Source: Aporrectodea caliginosa
Lineage: Eukaryota > Annelida > Clitellata > Crassiclitellata > Lumbricidae
Assembly (NCBI GenBank): GCA_020284085.1
Contig: JACEVL010000409.1
Span: 375,001 to 439,000 of the forward strand
DNA: 64,000 nt
Direction: 5' to 3'
The notes under the pieces were generated by a model. The model was not told the DNA's origin and did no database searches. It saw only the letters and a list, made by a program, of their open reading frames with translations. Shown here in pieces: positions 44,945 through 58,203 of the stretch. How positions within the stretch are numbered: the stretch's first letter is position 1; each line of letters begins with the position of its first letter. Position numbers and translations under genes: made by a program.

Positions 44945-46022
44945 TAATGTAATGTAATGTAATTAGCAACTTCTATTGTGCCGGTGTCTAATGCACAAGA
45001 CATCAACCGATGTGCCGAGGCTAAGAAAATGAAGTCTCTAATTCCATAGGCCCTACCATGGCTAACTTAAGGAAATGCCAATTTTACAGTTTGGTTGTAA
45101 GGCAGATAAATTCTTGTTTATAAATTATTTGTGCTGAACATTACTTATTTTGGCCTTAAGGTTAATATTGAATGTTATGCATTATGCATTTTGGCCTTAA
45201 TAGTCTTATCAATGTTGACTGTTTACGCTGGTGCTGGTGGGCGGACTCGCGCTGTGACCCTCCCTCCACACTCTGGTTGTGATTGAACATTTGAGGCCCA
45301 ATTAAACTATCACGACTGACTGTTTTAGTTCTGTTGGGCTAGTGAGTCACCGATCAGACGAAGCCATTGCTCTTTCCTGAATACCTCCTACCTGTCTTCT
45401 TCTAAGCCCACTATGGTTTTTTCGCGTTTTTCAATGTTTATGTTCAAGTAGGCTATGGGCCAACTGGCAACATCACCGGGAGCTGTTCGGTATTATTATT
45501 TCTGGTGAAGTTCATAGACATAAGCCTACTAACTGATTATCGTAATCGTAATCTCCAAACTTCTAAAGCGCCACTCGAAAGCCAAGCGCAGGGCACCAGC
45601 TTATTCACGAGCGCTGCGTCTAATCAGAGGGGTTGTCCAAAGAGTAGTCCGAGGGAGGTCCGAGTCCGGTTTCCAGAGGATCAGAGAGGGCACAGCAGAT
45701 GTTAAGGCGGGTGTCTTTTAGGTCGAGGATTGCAAGGTACAGGATCAGATGAGTCAGGATAAGAGTTCTTGAAAAGCAGATGTAAATAGGGCAACCCTGT
45801 TAGCCGAACGATTATGTTTCTTTGTGTTTACCTATTGACTCCCTGCATACGATTGCTTGAACTATGTGCTTGTATTATTATCACAGTGGTCAATAAATAT
45901 ATTGATTTGATTGATTAGCTTACTCTGTTAACGAATTCTTGACTCATTTCCTCGAGCCGTAGAGACTCACTCTGGACGTTGGCTTGGACAACGACTTTGT
46001 AGGCCTATAGGCCTATATCGAG
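44945..46022. other. Duplicated flank (right copy)
   Basis: Collinear with 28635-29027 and 38138-38870, without the 9.1-kb element; the empty site GTGAGTCACC is near 45345-45354. 45536-45715 is a separate SINE-like insert (TTCTAAAGCGCCACTCG) absent from the left copy. Confidence 0.55.
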
Positions 46023-46245
46023 GACCCGTGGCGCATTGGATAACATCTGGCACACAGACCGAAAGGTATCGAGTTCGAGCCCCGTAGGGCGGATATGCTT
46101 TGTAGGCTGCCATTAGCGCCGTTGTATTGCAAGCTGTCTGTTCTGTTAGTAGTTAAGATTTCAATTGCATAACATGTAAATGTACAGCGCAGTGCGTTTG
46201 TCAGGCGCTTAATAAAGAAAAGATATTATTATTATTTATTATTAT
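46023..46245 (+). mobile_element. tRNA-derived SINE, family 3 (full length)
   Basis: Head CCCGTGGCGCATTGGATAAC (A box), B box GAGTTCGAGCCCCG, body ending TCAGGCGCTTAATAAAG and (ATT)n tail. The left paralogous flank near 38870 lacks it. Confidence 0.8.
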
Positions 46246-46783
46246 GTCTTGATTGTGGCGCTATCGAAGTTCTTGGATTAAATTAGTCCCACTCTAAAGC
46301 GCACCTAGCTACCAGTACTATCCTTCGAAGCGTATTTACTACTTGATGTATCGCCAGAACTGTAGTGAAGAAACTGGGGCAGTTGTGAGGAGAACAGCCC
46401 TTAATAAACTCTTGTGATTTCCCCAGAACTGCTGCCACCCGCCGTTAAGGCCTGAGTCGAAACCAGTCGCTAGGCTAGCGACTTCGTTCACTTAATATTT
46501 TGCTTATTTTTCTCATTGCAATTTGCAGGCTCTATTTTTTACGAAGACACCAGCAGCACGTCATTGCTAGGCAAATGGCCAATATCGTGGTTAACAACTA
46601 CGTACAGCCTCATGTATTATATAAACTTTAGTTCGCCACAGTCGGGCATAACCAAATAAAATAGACGATGTTATTAAAATAATATAATAATTATTATTAA
46701 ATAGTAGCCTATAGGCCTATTCTATAGTTCTAATATTAAATAAAATTGTCGATAGTTCGCATTGCATGCTTTAGTCTGCACCC

Positions 46784-46931
46784 CAGTGGTGTAGTGGGGG
46801 GGAACGTGGGGGAACGCCGTTCCCCCACTTTTTTCTCACACTATGCAAAATTCTTGCAAGATGGCACTTTTTGCTTACTTCAATATAGGCTACAGGCGTT
46901 CCCCCACTTCATTTTTAGGACTACACTACTG
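46784..46931. mobile_element. hAT-like MITE (148 bp)
   Basis: Ends CAGTGGTGTAGT and (reverse complement) CAGTAGTGTAGT, with GTGGGGGAACGCC inside both. Flanks CTGCACCC and TTGCACCA match at 6 of 8. Sits just upstream of the RhoGAP promoter. Confidence 0.75.
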
Positions 46932-47129
46932 TTGCACCACATTACCTGCTGTTATGATTATTAGTGTCTTATGCAGTTTCAATGCTTCAGATATAGATCT
47001 ATAATAATTCCATTAAAATTAAATCTAATGAAATAATTATTATACTCTATTTAAATCTGCGCGAGAACGATAATTAATTTTATCAAATCAATGTCTAGGA
47101 AATTATAGACGACCCCCGCTGATCTTCGA

Positions 47130-47176
47130 CCAATCAGAGCCTGCAATGGGATTATTCAAAACGGCAAGATGGCGGC
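47130..47176 (+). promoter_or_regulatory. RhoGAP promoter: CCAAT box, CHR-like and YY1-like sites
   Basis: CCAAT at 47130-47134, TTCAAA (reverse of the CHR core TTTGAA) at 47155-47160 and AAGATGGCGGC (YY1 consensus) at 47166-47176 lie 130-170 bp before the ATG. NF-Y plus CHR is the usual arrangement in DREAM-controlled G2/M genes, the class that includes vertebrate ARHGAP11A. The sites are seen; the regulation is inferred. Confidence 0.5.
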
Positions 47177-47301
47177 ACTTTGCGAAATTATTAAGCTTTA
47201 AAATAATAACATAAATATTTGAATGCAATACCAGAATAATCTTTAGCATCACGTGCCTTTAATCGTAACCTTTCAGTCAAGAAGTACCGACATTTGTCAT
47301 A

Positions 47302-50300
47302 ATGAAGTATGTTGACAACGTTGAAAGTGTTACACACTTAGAGCGAATGGTCATACAGGAGTTGAAGACCGTGGGAATCAAAGTGCCAAAGCCTTGCAAG
47401 AGGCCCAGGGCTGAATCGGCCACGCTTCAGGTATTGTATGTTAGGAAATTGGCAAACCCGTAGTTTAGGTTGCTAAATTATTTTATATCGTCAAATTAAA
47501 ATGGAAGCTGGATTGATGAAAAAAATGGTTGCCCTAAATGAAAGTTGGATTGATGAAACCATTTGTGTATTTAAATAGTAGTTGGATTGGTGGAAATAAT
47601 TTTAACCGTAAATAGAAGCTGGATTGATGAAACTAAGTTTTTGATGCAATAGAAGGTGGATTGCAGAAAATAATTGTTTCCGTATTAGTCGAAGCTGGAC
47701 CCATGGAAAAAGTTCTTTGCTTACATAAAAGTTCCATTGATGAAAAACATTTTTCTGGTTAAATAGAAGTTAGGTCATTTTTTTCATTAAATGGAAGCTG
47801 GATTGATTAAAAAAAATTCTCGATGAAATGGAAGCGGGATTGATAATAGTTATGATAGACATAGGTAGACTGCTTACTTACCAACGTCAAGTACGGCATT
47901 GAAGACATTAGAATAATTTAGCAACCTAAACTATGGGATTACCAGGAAATTAAGGTAATTTCGTATTTCAGCGTTCGAAATTAGTCTCCCATTGTAGCAT
48001 TGTTGGCAAGCATTTAGTATCGGGGTGCGTAAGTTTACGGGTGTCGGACGCCATCTTTTGGCATGCTGCGCGTAAGGTACGATGTTTTCTAAAGACCACA
48101 CTAACCCTGACCCTAACCGACCCTCACGATGTGTAACCTTACCCTAACCGACTCTCACGATGCCTAAAATGACGTGAGAAAATACATGCACCCCGATGTC
48201 GGTTTGGGTAAGGTTACTCGTCTGGTTTTCATGAATCCAGCTTCTATATAGGTAAGAATTCTTTAATCGATCGAGCTACCATTTAAGCAACAATTATTTT
48301 TCATCAGTCCAACTGCTATTTAAACAACAATTATTTTTCGTCAATCCCATTTGTGTTTAAGCCAGAATCTTGTCATCAATCCCACTAATTTTCATCAATC
48401 TGACTTCTATTTAGCAAGAATTCTTGGCAAACTTAATAGTATCGGGGCTGAAGGATTATACAGTATCTTTGGCATGCTGCGCGGATGCCGGACGATACCA
48501 TCATACCAGGTTTTCTAATGACGACACCAACCCTCAAGACGCATAACCTGACCCTAACAGACACTTACGATGCTAGTAAACTTACGCACTATATCCTTCA
48601 GCCCCTGATTCTATAAGCGTGCCGAATTCTTTTCGTCAATCCACCGTGTTTTCTACTGACACTTAAGCCCATACAATAGTGAGTAATTTAGACTGCTAAA
48701 ATACGAAATTACCAGAAATTAATGAGGTGCATGACTGACTTGCCTCTGTGATATTTTAAAAGCGACATAGTTTCAAAATAAAGTTGTGTTCAATTTTAAA
48801 AGCTGTATCTGTGTAATGTGGTCGGCCTAAATACCAGTATCTGTATCAAAGTACATAATAATGATATTTAATAATTTATCAGCTGGCTAAGTTTTTTTGT
48901 TTTTCCAGACTGGTTGTCACTCTGTTTTGTTTGGGAACAATCTTGCCAACTTGCCATGCGTTGACATTGACGTCTGTGGGCCCGTTCCAAAGTGAGTAAG
49001 CACTGCTACTGTCTTGTCAGATTCCATTAATAAGATGTATGCCTAAATCTGTGCAGCATGTATATAATGCTGGAAACTCTTTATAACCTGCTTCATTACA
49101 GTACTGAGTCCATGTGTGTTCCTGGGCTTCTGTGTAGTGCCCTTGACACTTTAATGACGAACTGCACTGGCTTCCCAGATGCTTTTAGTTCGGTGTCATC
49201 ATGGATGTATTTAAGGGTTCAAACCCCCCAAATAATTGCAGAGAAAAACACTTCATTTTTAAAAACTGACCCCTTACTCTGCGACCATGGAATGTCCAAT
49301 GGAAACCCCCAAATTGATTCCTGCTACACCATTGACTCTCATCATTAAAGTGCCCCTAATGTACGGTGAAACATGCCATGTCTCCTGTATATATATATAT
49401 GTATATGTATATATATAATTATATATATGTATATATATATTCGTTTATTGAAACCTGAGTGACAAACCGCATTCAGGGAAAGATTGTAAGCAGTAAGAAG
49501 TGGAGCATTTGGAAGTAGTTCATTGTTTTTTACTTTCTAGGTTTCTCGTAGATGTTTGTCAGCTAATAGAGAAAGACTTTGATACCGAGGGCATTTTTCG
49601 GAAGTCTGGATCAGTTATGAGACAGAAAGAGCTTCGGGTAAGCACTTTTAAGGCTAGATATTACAGTGGCGTTACGATGATGGAGTTGTAGGAGAATTTG
49701 ACAGTTCTAGCACTGGATAATGAATATTCATTCTTTCGGAGGATTTATGCAGAGTCTCTTCAAGGCATTAACCATATTATAAGACTCTTATCCTGTTTGC
49801 TGTGAAAATGAATTCTTCCAGTTTTGGTTTAAGTGCTTGCAGTGTCCCTGTCCTACAGGAGATGCAGATCCAGAGGAAGGCCAATCCAGTTAGCTAATCC
49901 GCAGCCATAGTCTGACATGATGTAAAAGCTGTATGTATAAGTCTGCAGTTGTCACATTTTAGCATGGTCCCTCAATTAGTTCTTGGCCTTGATTGCTTTT
50001 CATTTTGACTGACCTGATTTTCAGCTTGATTTTGGTGCTTCACCAGTTTTTACCATGTACATTACACATTGCCATTGGTACCATACTATTACTACTACTA
50101 TCATTGCTACTACCTGTGCTAATACTACTGTTACTAATGCTAATGTTATACTCATCTTGCACTATGTGTCTATGTTTTAAGGTCTATGGAATACTACAGT
50201 ACTACTTATTGGTTTTGTTATGCTACAGTTTATCAGAAAATATTGCTTTTGCTTTTATGTTGATATCTTTATTCTGGTTCTTGGCTAATTTAGACAAAAA

Positions 50301-53300
50301 TTGAATCAAACCATGACATCAGTGAGGCAAGCCCTACAGACCTCGCCAGCTTGTTGAAGCAGTTCATACGGGAATTACCAGAGCCACTCTTGACTTTCCG
50401 GCTCCAGGATGCCTTCGTAAAATGCCAGTCCTTGGCTGAACCAGCTTGCAAATCAGCCCTCTTCCTCTTGTGCAGCATCCTTCCTACTCACCATGTCTCC
50501 ACACTTCGGTTTCTCATGACCTTCTTCAGTCGAGTTGCAGAGAGAGCCGCGTACAATAAAATGGATGCGTCGAACCTCGCACTCTGCCTAACGCCAAACG
50601 TTTTCCGAGCGGATGGATCGTCTATAGGTCGATCGGATGTTCTGATCGAAAACAAGACCTTGCAGTCACAAACAGCTGTCGTCCAGATCCTGATCGAGGG
50701 CAGCGGTATGATTGGAATGATCTCAGAGGAACTGGCGGAGGATGTCTTCCTCAGGACTTCGTGTCTGTCTGACAGCGATGTGGAGAATGTTGGAGAAACA
50801 GACAAAGAAAAAAAGAGAAATGGTTTGTTCATAAGCAGTTTATGGTATTTATTTGTCATTACAATGTTTAAAGATGTTTAGATGCAGATTTGTATTCAAT
50901 CATGCTAAAAATTTCAGGCTGTTTTGTCAAAACTTCGTGCATTTTTTAAACGAAAATATTGAATATCATATGGTGCATTATTTAAAAATTCAACCTATCT
51001 CGCACCACCTGATGTGTTAATAACATGAATTGACATGCGTATATCATGCAGCATAATAGAGCTTGTAGTACAGTGAACCGAAGATGCAGACACAGTAATT
51101 AGATGCAAAAATCAGTATTCTTAGTCTTAGGAACAGGCCACTTTCCAGCTGATCTAGGTAGCAACAAGTGGTTCCATTTTTTGTCCAGGGTCACATATAT
51201 ACTTTACAAGTCTACATTATAACAAACTGTTACATTCTAAAGATAAATAAAACTTCAGTTCAATGTCCACTACCATGTTGTATCAAGATATGTGCGACAG
51301 TGATTCAGATATCAGTCTACAGTACTGTTAAAATGTTCAGAATCTAATTTCTTAGAGTAAGAGATTTATGTAATGCACTTTGGATTACATCGTGTACAGA
51401 GTAGATTTTAAATTTGACAAGTTTAATGTTTTATTTTGGTTTGCTTTTAGGAATTATGACTAATCTCAGCAACAGTTTCAGCAAATGGCGGAACAAGGAC
51501 AAACAGAACAGTAGCGCCATCTGTTCTACTTCAAACTCGTTATCCATCAATGCTGATAATATGGGAGACATTTGCCCAGACTCTTTGCAGCATATTCCAC
51601 CTCTGAGCAGTATGTCGGTAGAAGGAACTCCGCTTCTGATGCGTAAACGCAAAGCAAACACAGAGCTGACACCGTTCTCTGCGGGGAAAAAGTAAGAAAC
51701 AAGACTTAACAGGGTTCCCAGGGCTTCTTTTGTTAGGGGGATTCTCAGGCCGTTACCTTTTCAGAGATGCAGTTGGTCTGGTCTTTGGTGCACTGGTTTT
51801 CGTAGTCAGAATATTTATAGGTTAAAACTTCAACTTGGCAGAAAATTAATTTTAAAGAATTAATTTTTATTATGACTAGATGAAGTTATTCAGCTCAGTA
51901 ATGACAATTTTTGTGATGGTAATTAGAAATCTACATAACACCACTTAATGGAAACCCAGTCTGAGGAACTAGATGATGTTAATTGTCTTAACAACAGATA
52001 TTTCCTCAATGAGCAAAACAATACACAGAAAATTGGAAGTCACTAGTAGCTAGCTCACACACATGTACGGTCCAATTATTAGATTCCTTTCCAAAACTGA
52101 CAGATAACATCATGTTTTGAGTTTCTGAACTGTGTTGCGTTGATAGTGTAAATCTGACATGGTAGCGTCTGCAGTAAAGTCTAGCACCATCAAGTGATGC
52201 TTGGTCAGTAGATAGTGGTGCTTAATGAATGCAAACATAATAGTAGAGCCTCCCCTAAGAAATTGATTAGTACTGGCTTGCTATTTAAAATGCCCAATAA
52301 ATTAAATTCTTTCATTTGAGTTATGTCGTGAAAAAATGTGGCACTATGTATGATTAATGAAGTTTTATAAATAAAATGTGGTATATCAAATAATCAATCA
52401 ATTTACAAATGTGACACCGATTACATTATGTAATTCTTTCTTGTGCAGAAAGGCAATTCTTCGAAACATGCCACAGATGTCTGCGATAGGAGTGGCATCG
52501 TTTACTCCGGGAAATCGAAGAGGTTTGTCAAAAAGGCTTCTCTTTCAATTATTAATTCTGTGCATTTGTCATTGTGTAGTGCTCATTTGTGACATCTAGT
52601 CAGAAGCGCTTCGAAACCCAGCTAAAGAGAAAAAATTTCAAGTGTTTTCAAAGCATACATGTAGTGTTGTTGGTTGGCCCAAGGAAGTGCATGTCTAGAC
52701 AGTCCTTTTGAGGGAAATGGTCCAACTGTGGAAGAGGTATGGCAAAGCATTGCAGGGTGCATACAAAGTTGAAATCCAGTTTGCTGTGAGAGTATATGGA
52801 ATAAACTGCTCTCTGACCAGTTCAATCTATGCCACTGCACGTCTGTGCCTTTGTGCCAGGCAGTTTATTCCTCATGAAGCGTGGATGAAGGAGGAGGTGA
52901 CGCATCTTTGTTATCACAGTGTGGTTAAACTGAAACTACTACTAGGACTGGGCATTTAACGTGTTTTTAACGCGATTAATTAATTAATGCGATTACATTT
53001 TTTAACGCAGTTGACACTATTGTCACTGCGCCCCATTATTTTTAATAAATTCGCTAAAACAATTTCCAAGCATTCTGAGCGTTATACATGGCTTTAGGTC
53101 ACCCTTTTACCCATGGGAAAGCATGTCCTGGCATTCAGTTGCAGTAAAAAGCCTTTACTCTTCACCAAGAAGATCTATAAATTTTGAGGCTATGTTTGTA
53201 GGAACAGTTACCTAGTCTAGCTTTTGCTTGTGAGTGTGTTATATGGCAGAAAGCTTTGCACTTTATAAAGTTTCCATTTGATTAAGATTATCTTTGTTTT

Positions 53301-56300
53301 CTTGGCTCAGATGTTGTATCTCAACCATGTGAGTTACTCAGCTCCCAGCCAACACGGGAAACTGCAACGAAAGAAGGTTTGCTGATTGGCTTCAGGAGGT
53401 CAGTTGAGAGCCTAATTGCAATGATAAATTCTAGAAAGATCTGAACAAAAGGTTGTTCAATAAACATTGGAATCGCTGTACGCATTGTTTAGCTGCTTGA
53501 TTATAACTTAGTTCTCTAGAGCTGAAGTAAACGTGAAATCAGTGTTCTAATTTATATCACACGACTTATAATGACTTCAGCTTTCGATGGGAATCTGTTG
53601 GTTGGTTCCACGCGTGTGCATTGGCCCGCCCATTATAACGGTGCAATGGTGCGTTTCAAAGATGTTCTTTTGTAGGTAGTAAAACAAGGTTGATGGAGAG
53701 CCTTTTTCAACAGAAATGATGGTAGATTAGTGTTCAATGAGTAAGTTTAAATGCTTATTTACATAACTGATGTAATTATTTATTCGTCTGTAATGACGTT
53801 TAGCATCGTATAGGCTAGTGCAGAGAGTAGATATTTTGAAGAGGTGTTATATAAATGTTTAATTACAAATCTTAATATATATATATATATATTCGTTGTT
53901 TATCTGTTGTGTGCTAACTGATGCTCTCTTCATTTTTGTTATATTTAATTACTGATGATTATTGCTAACAAAAACTGATCCTGGTTTCTAGGGCTGGTTC
54001 TGTTGGCCAGTCGCCGAGCTTATCATTGCAAACGCCATCAAAGAACCGACTACGCAAGAGCCTTGAAGGCTTCATGAGACGTCTGAGTGGCGGCAGAGAA
54101 ACTCAGGTATGGTATTAATAAGAAATGGTATTGTCTCATGGAAGCAATGTGCATTTAAGAAACAATATTTTTAATTTGTGATCATTACAAATTCCCAGGA
54201 TTGGGTTGATGCGCAGTTTTGTGTGGGAGTGTGCACTAGATAGTCTAGTGGTTAGCGACTGTCGGCTGAGAGGTCGAGAGTTCAAACCTCTGCCGGGGAT
54301 GAAATTTGTTTAGAGGTTTCTGCTCCGCATGCACCCCCAACCAACTTGGCTATGATGAGTACAGTGACCCTATACTGTCGGTGGGAAGATGAGATGGCAA
54401 GGGAAAGAACTGGCCATCCGCATGCATATGCTGAGGCTAAGAAATTGAATTAGCTAACACTTAATACATAATGGCTGTCTGTTATATGAATAACTTAATG
54501 GACTGGTCTTCATCTTTGTGAGAGTCAGTTGGCCCTGATATATGGTGCACGTGGTGGTTTTGGATATTGAAACCTTTCCACATCCTTCAGCTATTGTGAA
54601 TCAGTCAGCATTTCGTAAAATCTGAAGGACTTTGTCTTGAGTTATGCTGCAAACAACATAAAATCGTTTTTATAATAACCGATATTTTCGTCTTATGAGT
54701 TTTGTCTTTCGAGAATAATTTAACATCAAAATGCATTGACATTGGAATGGGCTAAGCATCAATTTTATACTAAGTAATATTTTGTCATATCTGTTTCGGT
54801 CTTACGTGATTCGAACTTTATTTGTATATTAAATTTGTTTTACAGGAAACTCAGAAAGATATGGATTTTGTTGAAACTACTGCTGAAGGAGTGAGAACTT
54901 CCGTCTACCACAAGTCACCAAGCAACCTCGACTTCAGTTCAGTTCATGACTCTGACATGACCTTTGACCGCAATAACCCGTATGATAGGCACTGTGATGT
55001 AGCAACTGCCCAAAGCGAAACTCTTGTGGGACAGAGCGATCTTGGCACTCTACCGGGATGCCCCACGCCTCTTCGGACCAAAAGCATTTTGGAAGACAGT
55101 AGCTTGAACAGATCTTGTGGTCTCAAGAGAGGAAAACCTAACACGGTAAAAACTGGACTGCCTTCCCCTCTGAACCGCCGTTCTCTGGATGTTGCTAACG
55201 AGACTAGGTCGATTTTTAATAATGAGGTGATAAAAGTCAGAAGAAACAGCGTGGCTGTTATTGACACGAGTCCAATAAATGGCGACCGTGTTTCTGTTTT
55301 GCCGTTGCAACATGGCTCACCGAGAATTTTAAAAGAAGTGAAACGGCAGCTGACATTTCAAGCATCTTCAGCTAGTCTCGTATCGATGGAAACTGACTGC
55401 ACTTCACCACAAAATGGCCATGACTGTGCATTCATTGACTTTGCGAATGAAATTAGCAACTCTCCTACAACTGATGTTTGCATATTCAATACAATTGTGA
55501 CATCAGACAATAAACTTAATGTGGTGGACAGTCATACAAATACGTCCGTTGCGTCGACACAGTCGATTCCTGGTACTTTGTCATTAAGCGAATCAGTTCT
55601 ATCACATAGTGACCCACAGACAGCAAGTAGACTTTCAAATGGTCCAGTAATTGTGTCACTGGATTCAGAGATATCTCATACCGCTGGATTTAGTGAAATG
55701 GTAGGGAAACCATGCCCTCAACTAAAATCAGTTGCCGTTGTAGATGAAGGAGTTGCTCAGTCACACGATCCTCGCACATGGAATACTGTTTCAAGTGAAA
55801 CGGTAATTCTACCATGTGATCAGGTAGCTTTGAATACTGTTTCAAATGCTGTGGTACTTCAGCCGAGTGATTGTTCAACACCAAGTACCAATGTGTCAGA
55901 TGAAACATTGCTTCATGTCAGTGGTAGAACTGTGTGTGACAAAAGCAAGGGTCATGACCGATTGGGTTACACATCTTCCCGCCATCTGAATTTTGCTCAT
56001 TTGGTTGGTGGGGTTTCAAGCGGTACCTTGACTCCGAAACGCCTGCCCCGCCTGCTAGATCCAACTGAACGATTTGTATGTAGGCCGTCTCCTGGAAAAC
56101 CAGATGGAAGTGCCACTTTGAAGTGCACCAGTTGGCGGGATCCAATCCCAGAGAGCACGATGTTGTCGAGTTCAAGTGGTGTGACGACTCCGGTTCCAAA
56201 AATCAAGCAGCCACTGATTACAGGTTCTGTGACCAAAAAACCACCACTCAACAAGACAGGTGTGATGGATTGTGCTGCGCGAAAGAAAGGCCAGCTGCTT

Positions 56301-56360
56301 CTGAATGGCAGTACTCGATGTGACTTTCCACTGAAAAACAGGCCAAGGAACAATCTCTGA
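47302..56360 (+). CDS. ARHGAP11A: ARHGAP11A-type Rho GTPase-activating protein, nine exons, complete
   Basis: Exons: 47302-47430, 48909-48991, 49541-49637, 50294-50822, 51451-51691, 52449-52522, 53311-53398, 53992-54106, 54846-56360. All GT-AG, phases agree, total 956 aa. The RhoGAP domain spans about residues 55-250. EGIFRKSGS holds the arginine finger (R91); LLKQFIRELPEPLL and NKMDASNLALCLTPNVF are the other conserved blocks. Such proteins speed GTP hydrolysis by Rho. After the domain come basic Ser/Thr-rich segments (RKRKANTELTPF, KNRLRKSLEGFMRRLSGG) and a long last-exon tail of low conservation, an order like vertebrate ARHGAP11A (cell division, cortical Rho control). The start Met opens MKYVDNVESVTHLERMVIQEL, plausible as the ARHGAP11A N-terminal helix. 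The exon 6 and 7 donors (52523, 53399) were chosen by phase. Confidence 0.9.
47451..47943. mobile_element. MITE, reverse copy of the 41191-41681 family
   Basis: Ends AGTTTAGGTTGCTAAATTAT and its reverse complement at 47915-47934, with internal GAAGCTGGATTGATGAAA repeats. Flanks TAGGAAATT and CAGGAAATT agree at 8 of 9. In RhoGAP intron 1, abutting the next element. Confidence 0.85.
47954..48713. mobile_element. Nested MITE complex with telomere-like core
   Basis: Outer ends GGTAATTTCGTATTTCAGCG and (reverse complement) GGTAATTTCGTATTTTAGC, with 9-bp flanks GGAAATTAA (47945-47953) and AGAAATTAA (48714-48722). Inside are smaller inverted pairs beginning ATCGGGGTGC (48019) and ATCGGGGCTGAAGGAT (48439), two copies of TTTGGCATGCTGCGCG, and ACCCTAACCGACCCTCACGA at 48114, as in the MITE at 42056-42480. 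Fills most of RhoGAP intron 1. Confidence 0.75.
49390..49440. repeat. (AT)n/(TATG)n repeat in RhoGAP intron 2
   Basis: TA-rich dinucleotide tract followed by TTCGTTTATTGAAACCTGAG, a reverse-oriented SINE/LINE tail. Confidence 0.8.
52862..52945 (-). repeat. Solo arm of the foldback repeat in RhoGAP intron 6
   Basis: GGATGAAGGAGGAGGTGACG and TTTGTTATCACAGTGTGGTT match the left arm at 908-955. Confidence 0.6.
54228..54425 (+). mobile_element. tRNA-derived SINE, family 4
   Basis: TAGTCTAGTGGTTAGCG (A box, Glu-like) and GAGTTCAAACC (B box) begin a roughly 200-bp element in RhoGAP intron 8. The non-tRNA body continues past the box, so it is not a functional tRNA gene. Confidence 0.65.
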
Positions 56361-58203
56361 CCATTATGAGTCTTCAAGCATGTGAATTGGGATCTAGAAA
56401 TTTCTACCGGCGTCTCTTTGTTCAGGCGAGTCTGGAAGACCAAAGATTGCATTTATATCAAACATAGACTGCCTGTTTTAGAGTTGCTCTCATTTGCAGT
56501 GTTCTTGATTGAAGCCTTATTAACTAGGGCACCAGTCTTCTGAAGTCACTGTACAAAACTTGAGTGTGTTATGCAAACACAGCTTTCCATGCATTTTACG
56601 CCTATAGTAGTTTCACTACTGCTATAGACCTGTGTTTCAATTAAAGTTTGAGGTGAAGTAGGGCTCTTTGATTTATAGCGAATTATTCTTTTTCATTCTG
56701 TTGGTATTGTTTCTGTGAGATCGTGAACACTGAACAGTTGTGACTGAACCCTAGACATTCTTTGAATGCACTGGTGAGTTCTGACAATGCATTATTGATA
56801 ATAACGTACAGTATTTGGCAACACAACAGTAGACTAAAATCTGTGAGGCTGTTTAGTTGTAGTACAGTGTTAGACTTTTGAGTGTCTGCTGATATAGTTG
56901 CTTTGTAAGGATGTTAAGGAAAACTTTCACATGATTGTTTAGTGATGTGACTTCATGCTTGGCATTGACGCTATTGAAGTATGAACAAATCGAGTTGCAG
57001 GTGTTGTATGATTTGAATTCAAAACAAGGCTAAAAGCTGCACTGTGCTAATTTCCTATGCTTGAATACTAACGCTCAAGAATTCAGGTACTGGTAACTGA
57101 TGTGCAGTTTTCATTTGTAGCATTATCTTGTTTATACCAGTAGTGTCAAGCTGTAGGCCATTTCTGGCCCGCCGACGATGTTTTTCTGGCCCACGGAGCC
57201 TTGCGTAAAGACTGGAAAATTTGAGAATAAAAGTTGAAACTTGTAATTTTTCACTGCATATGAAGTGAAATCAAATTGCTGTGCTAGCAACAAGCCAGTC
57301 AATACTAAATCCTCGCTCCGCTGTAGAGGTTTTTGATAATAAAGATCAAAATTAAGACTGTTGTATGCTAAAAATGGACCATTTAAGATTTAGTTTTGCA
57401 AAGTATTTCTGGAGAGGGGCTCACCAGACTCCACCCCCATTTTGCTCAGGCGCCTGTAGCACCGTCACTTGTCGGAAAATGTTACCACTGGCCCGCCATT
57501 AAAAAGTTTGACAGCTGGTTCTTCTGTATGAGGCCACAACTGTGTAAAGGTTACTTTGTATGTTTGCCAATACAGGCTTAGGACCTAGGTCACTTCTGCG
57601 TTTTTGGTCTTTATTCGTATTCATTCATTCATGGGCTCACCAGACTCCACCCCCATTTTGCTCAGGCGCCTGTAGCATTGTTTAACAGCACCGTGAAGTA
57701 TTTGAAGCTGATTCTCAAGTGTTTTGTTGAAAGTATATAATATAGTCTGACTATTTTATCTTTATGAATCATGGCTCAAATAGTTGATGAATCTGCTGTC
57801 CATTTTACATTTGTTTATCAGGATTTATGTTGCACATTTGTGTTCAAAACTGTGTCCTGAATTGTGCATTAACGATGCATTTTAATCGTGGCTGTTTATA
57901 TTATGTTAAAAGTGTGTATGTTGTCTTCTGTCATTTTAATCAGGGTCACTATTAAAGAAATTTTATGCTAAATGTCATGCATACGTAAGCAATATCATAT
58001 GTGAAATGTTACAGGACATTTGCGTTTTCTGAAGAGTATTTTTTAAGCGGGAGGGTTTTGTAGTATACTAAATGGGTACAACGACCAGTGTTAGATTGAT
58101 GCCACTTCTGCTCTAGTGGACCCTCCTTATGACACATCTCATAACGTGAATTCTGATAAGAGCATTCATGCACATATACGTAAATCCCATATTTAAATTG
58201 GCA
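56361..58203. other. RhoGAP 3' UTR and 3' flank
   Basis: AT-rich. 57158-57520 has an AAGCTGTAGGCCATTTCTGG start and a CCCGCCATTAAAAAGTTTGACA end that look like an old DNA-element copy. A 46-bp block with CTCACCAGACTCCACCCCCA occurs twice (57419-57464 and 57632-57677). AATAAA signals occur near 57225 and 57337, so the poly(A) site is uncertain. Confidence 0.45.

Noticed and set aside
54228..54310. tRNA-Glu-like gene in RhoGAP intron 8
   Set aside because: No complete acceptor stem and non-tRNA body continues; treated as SINE.
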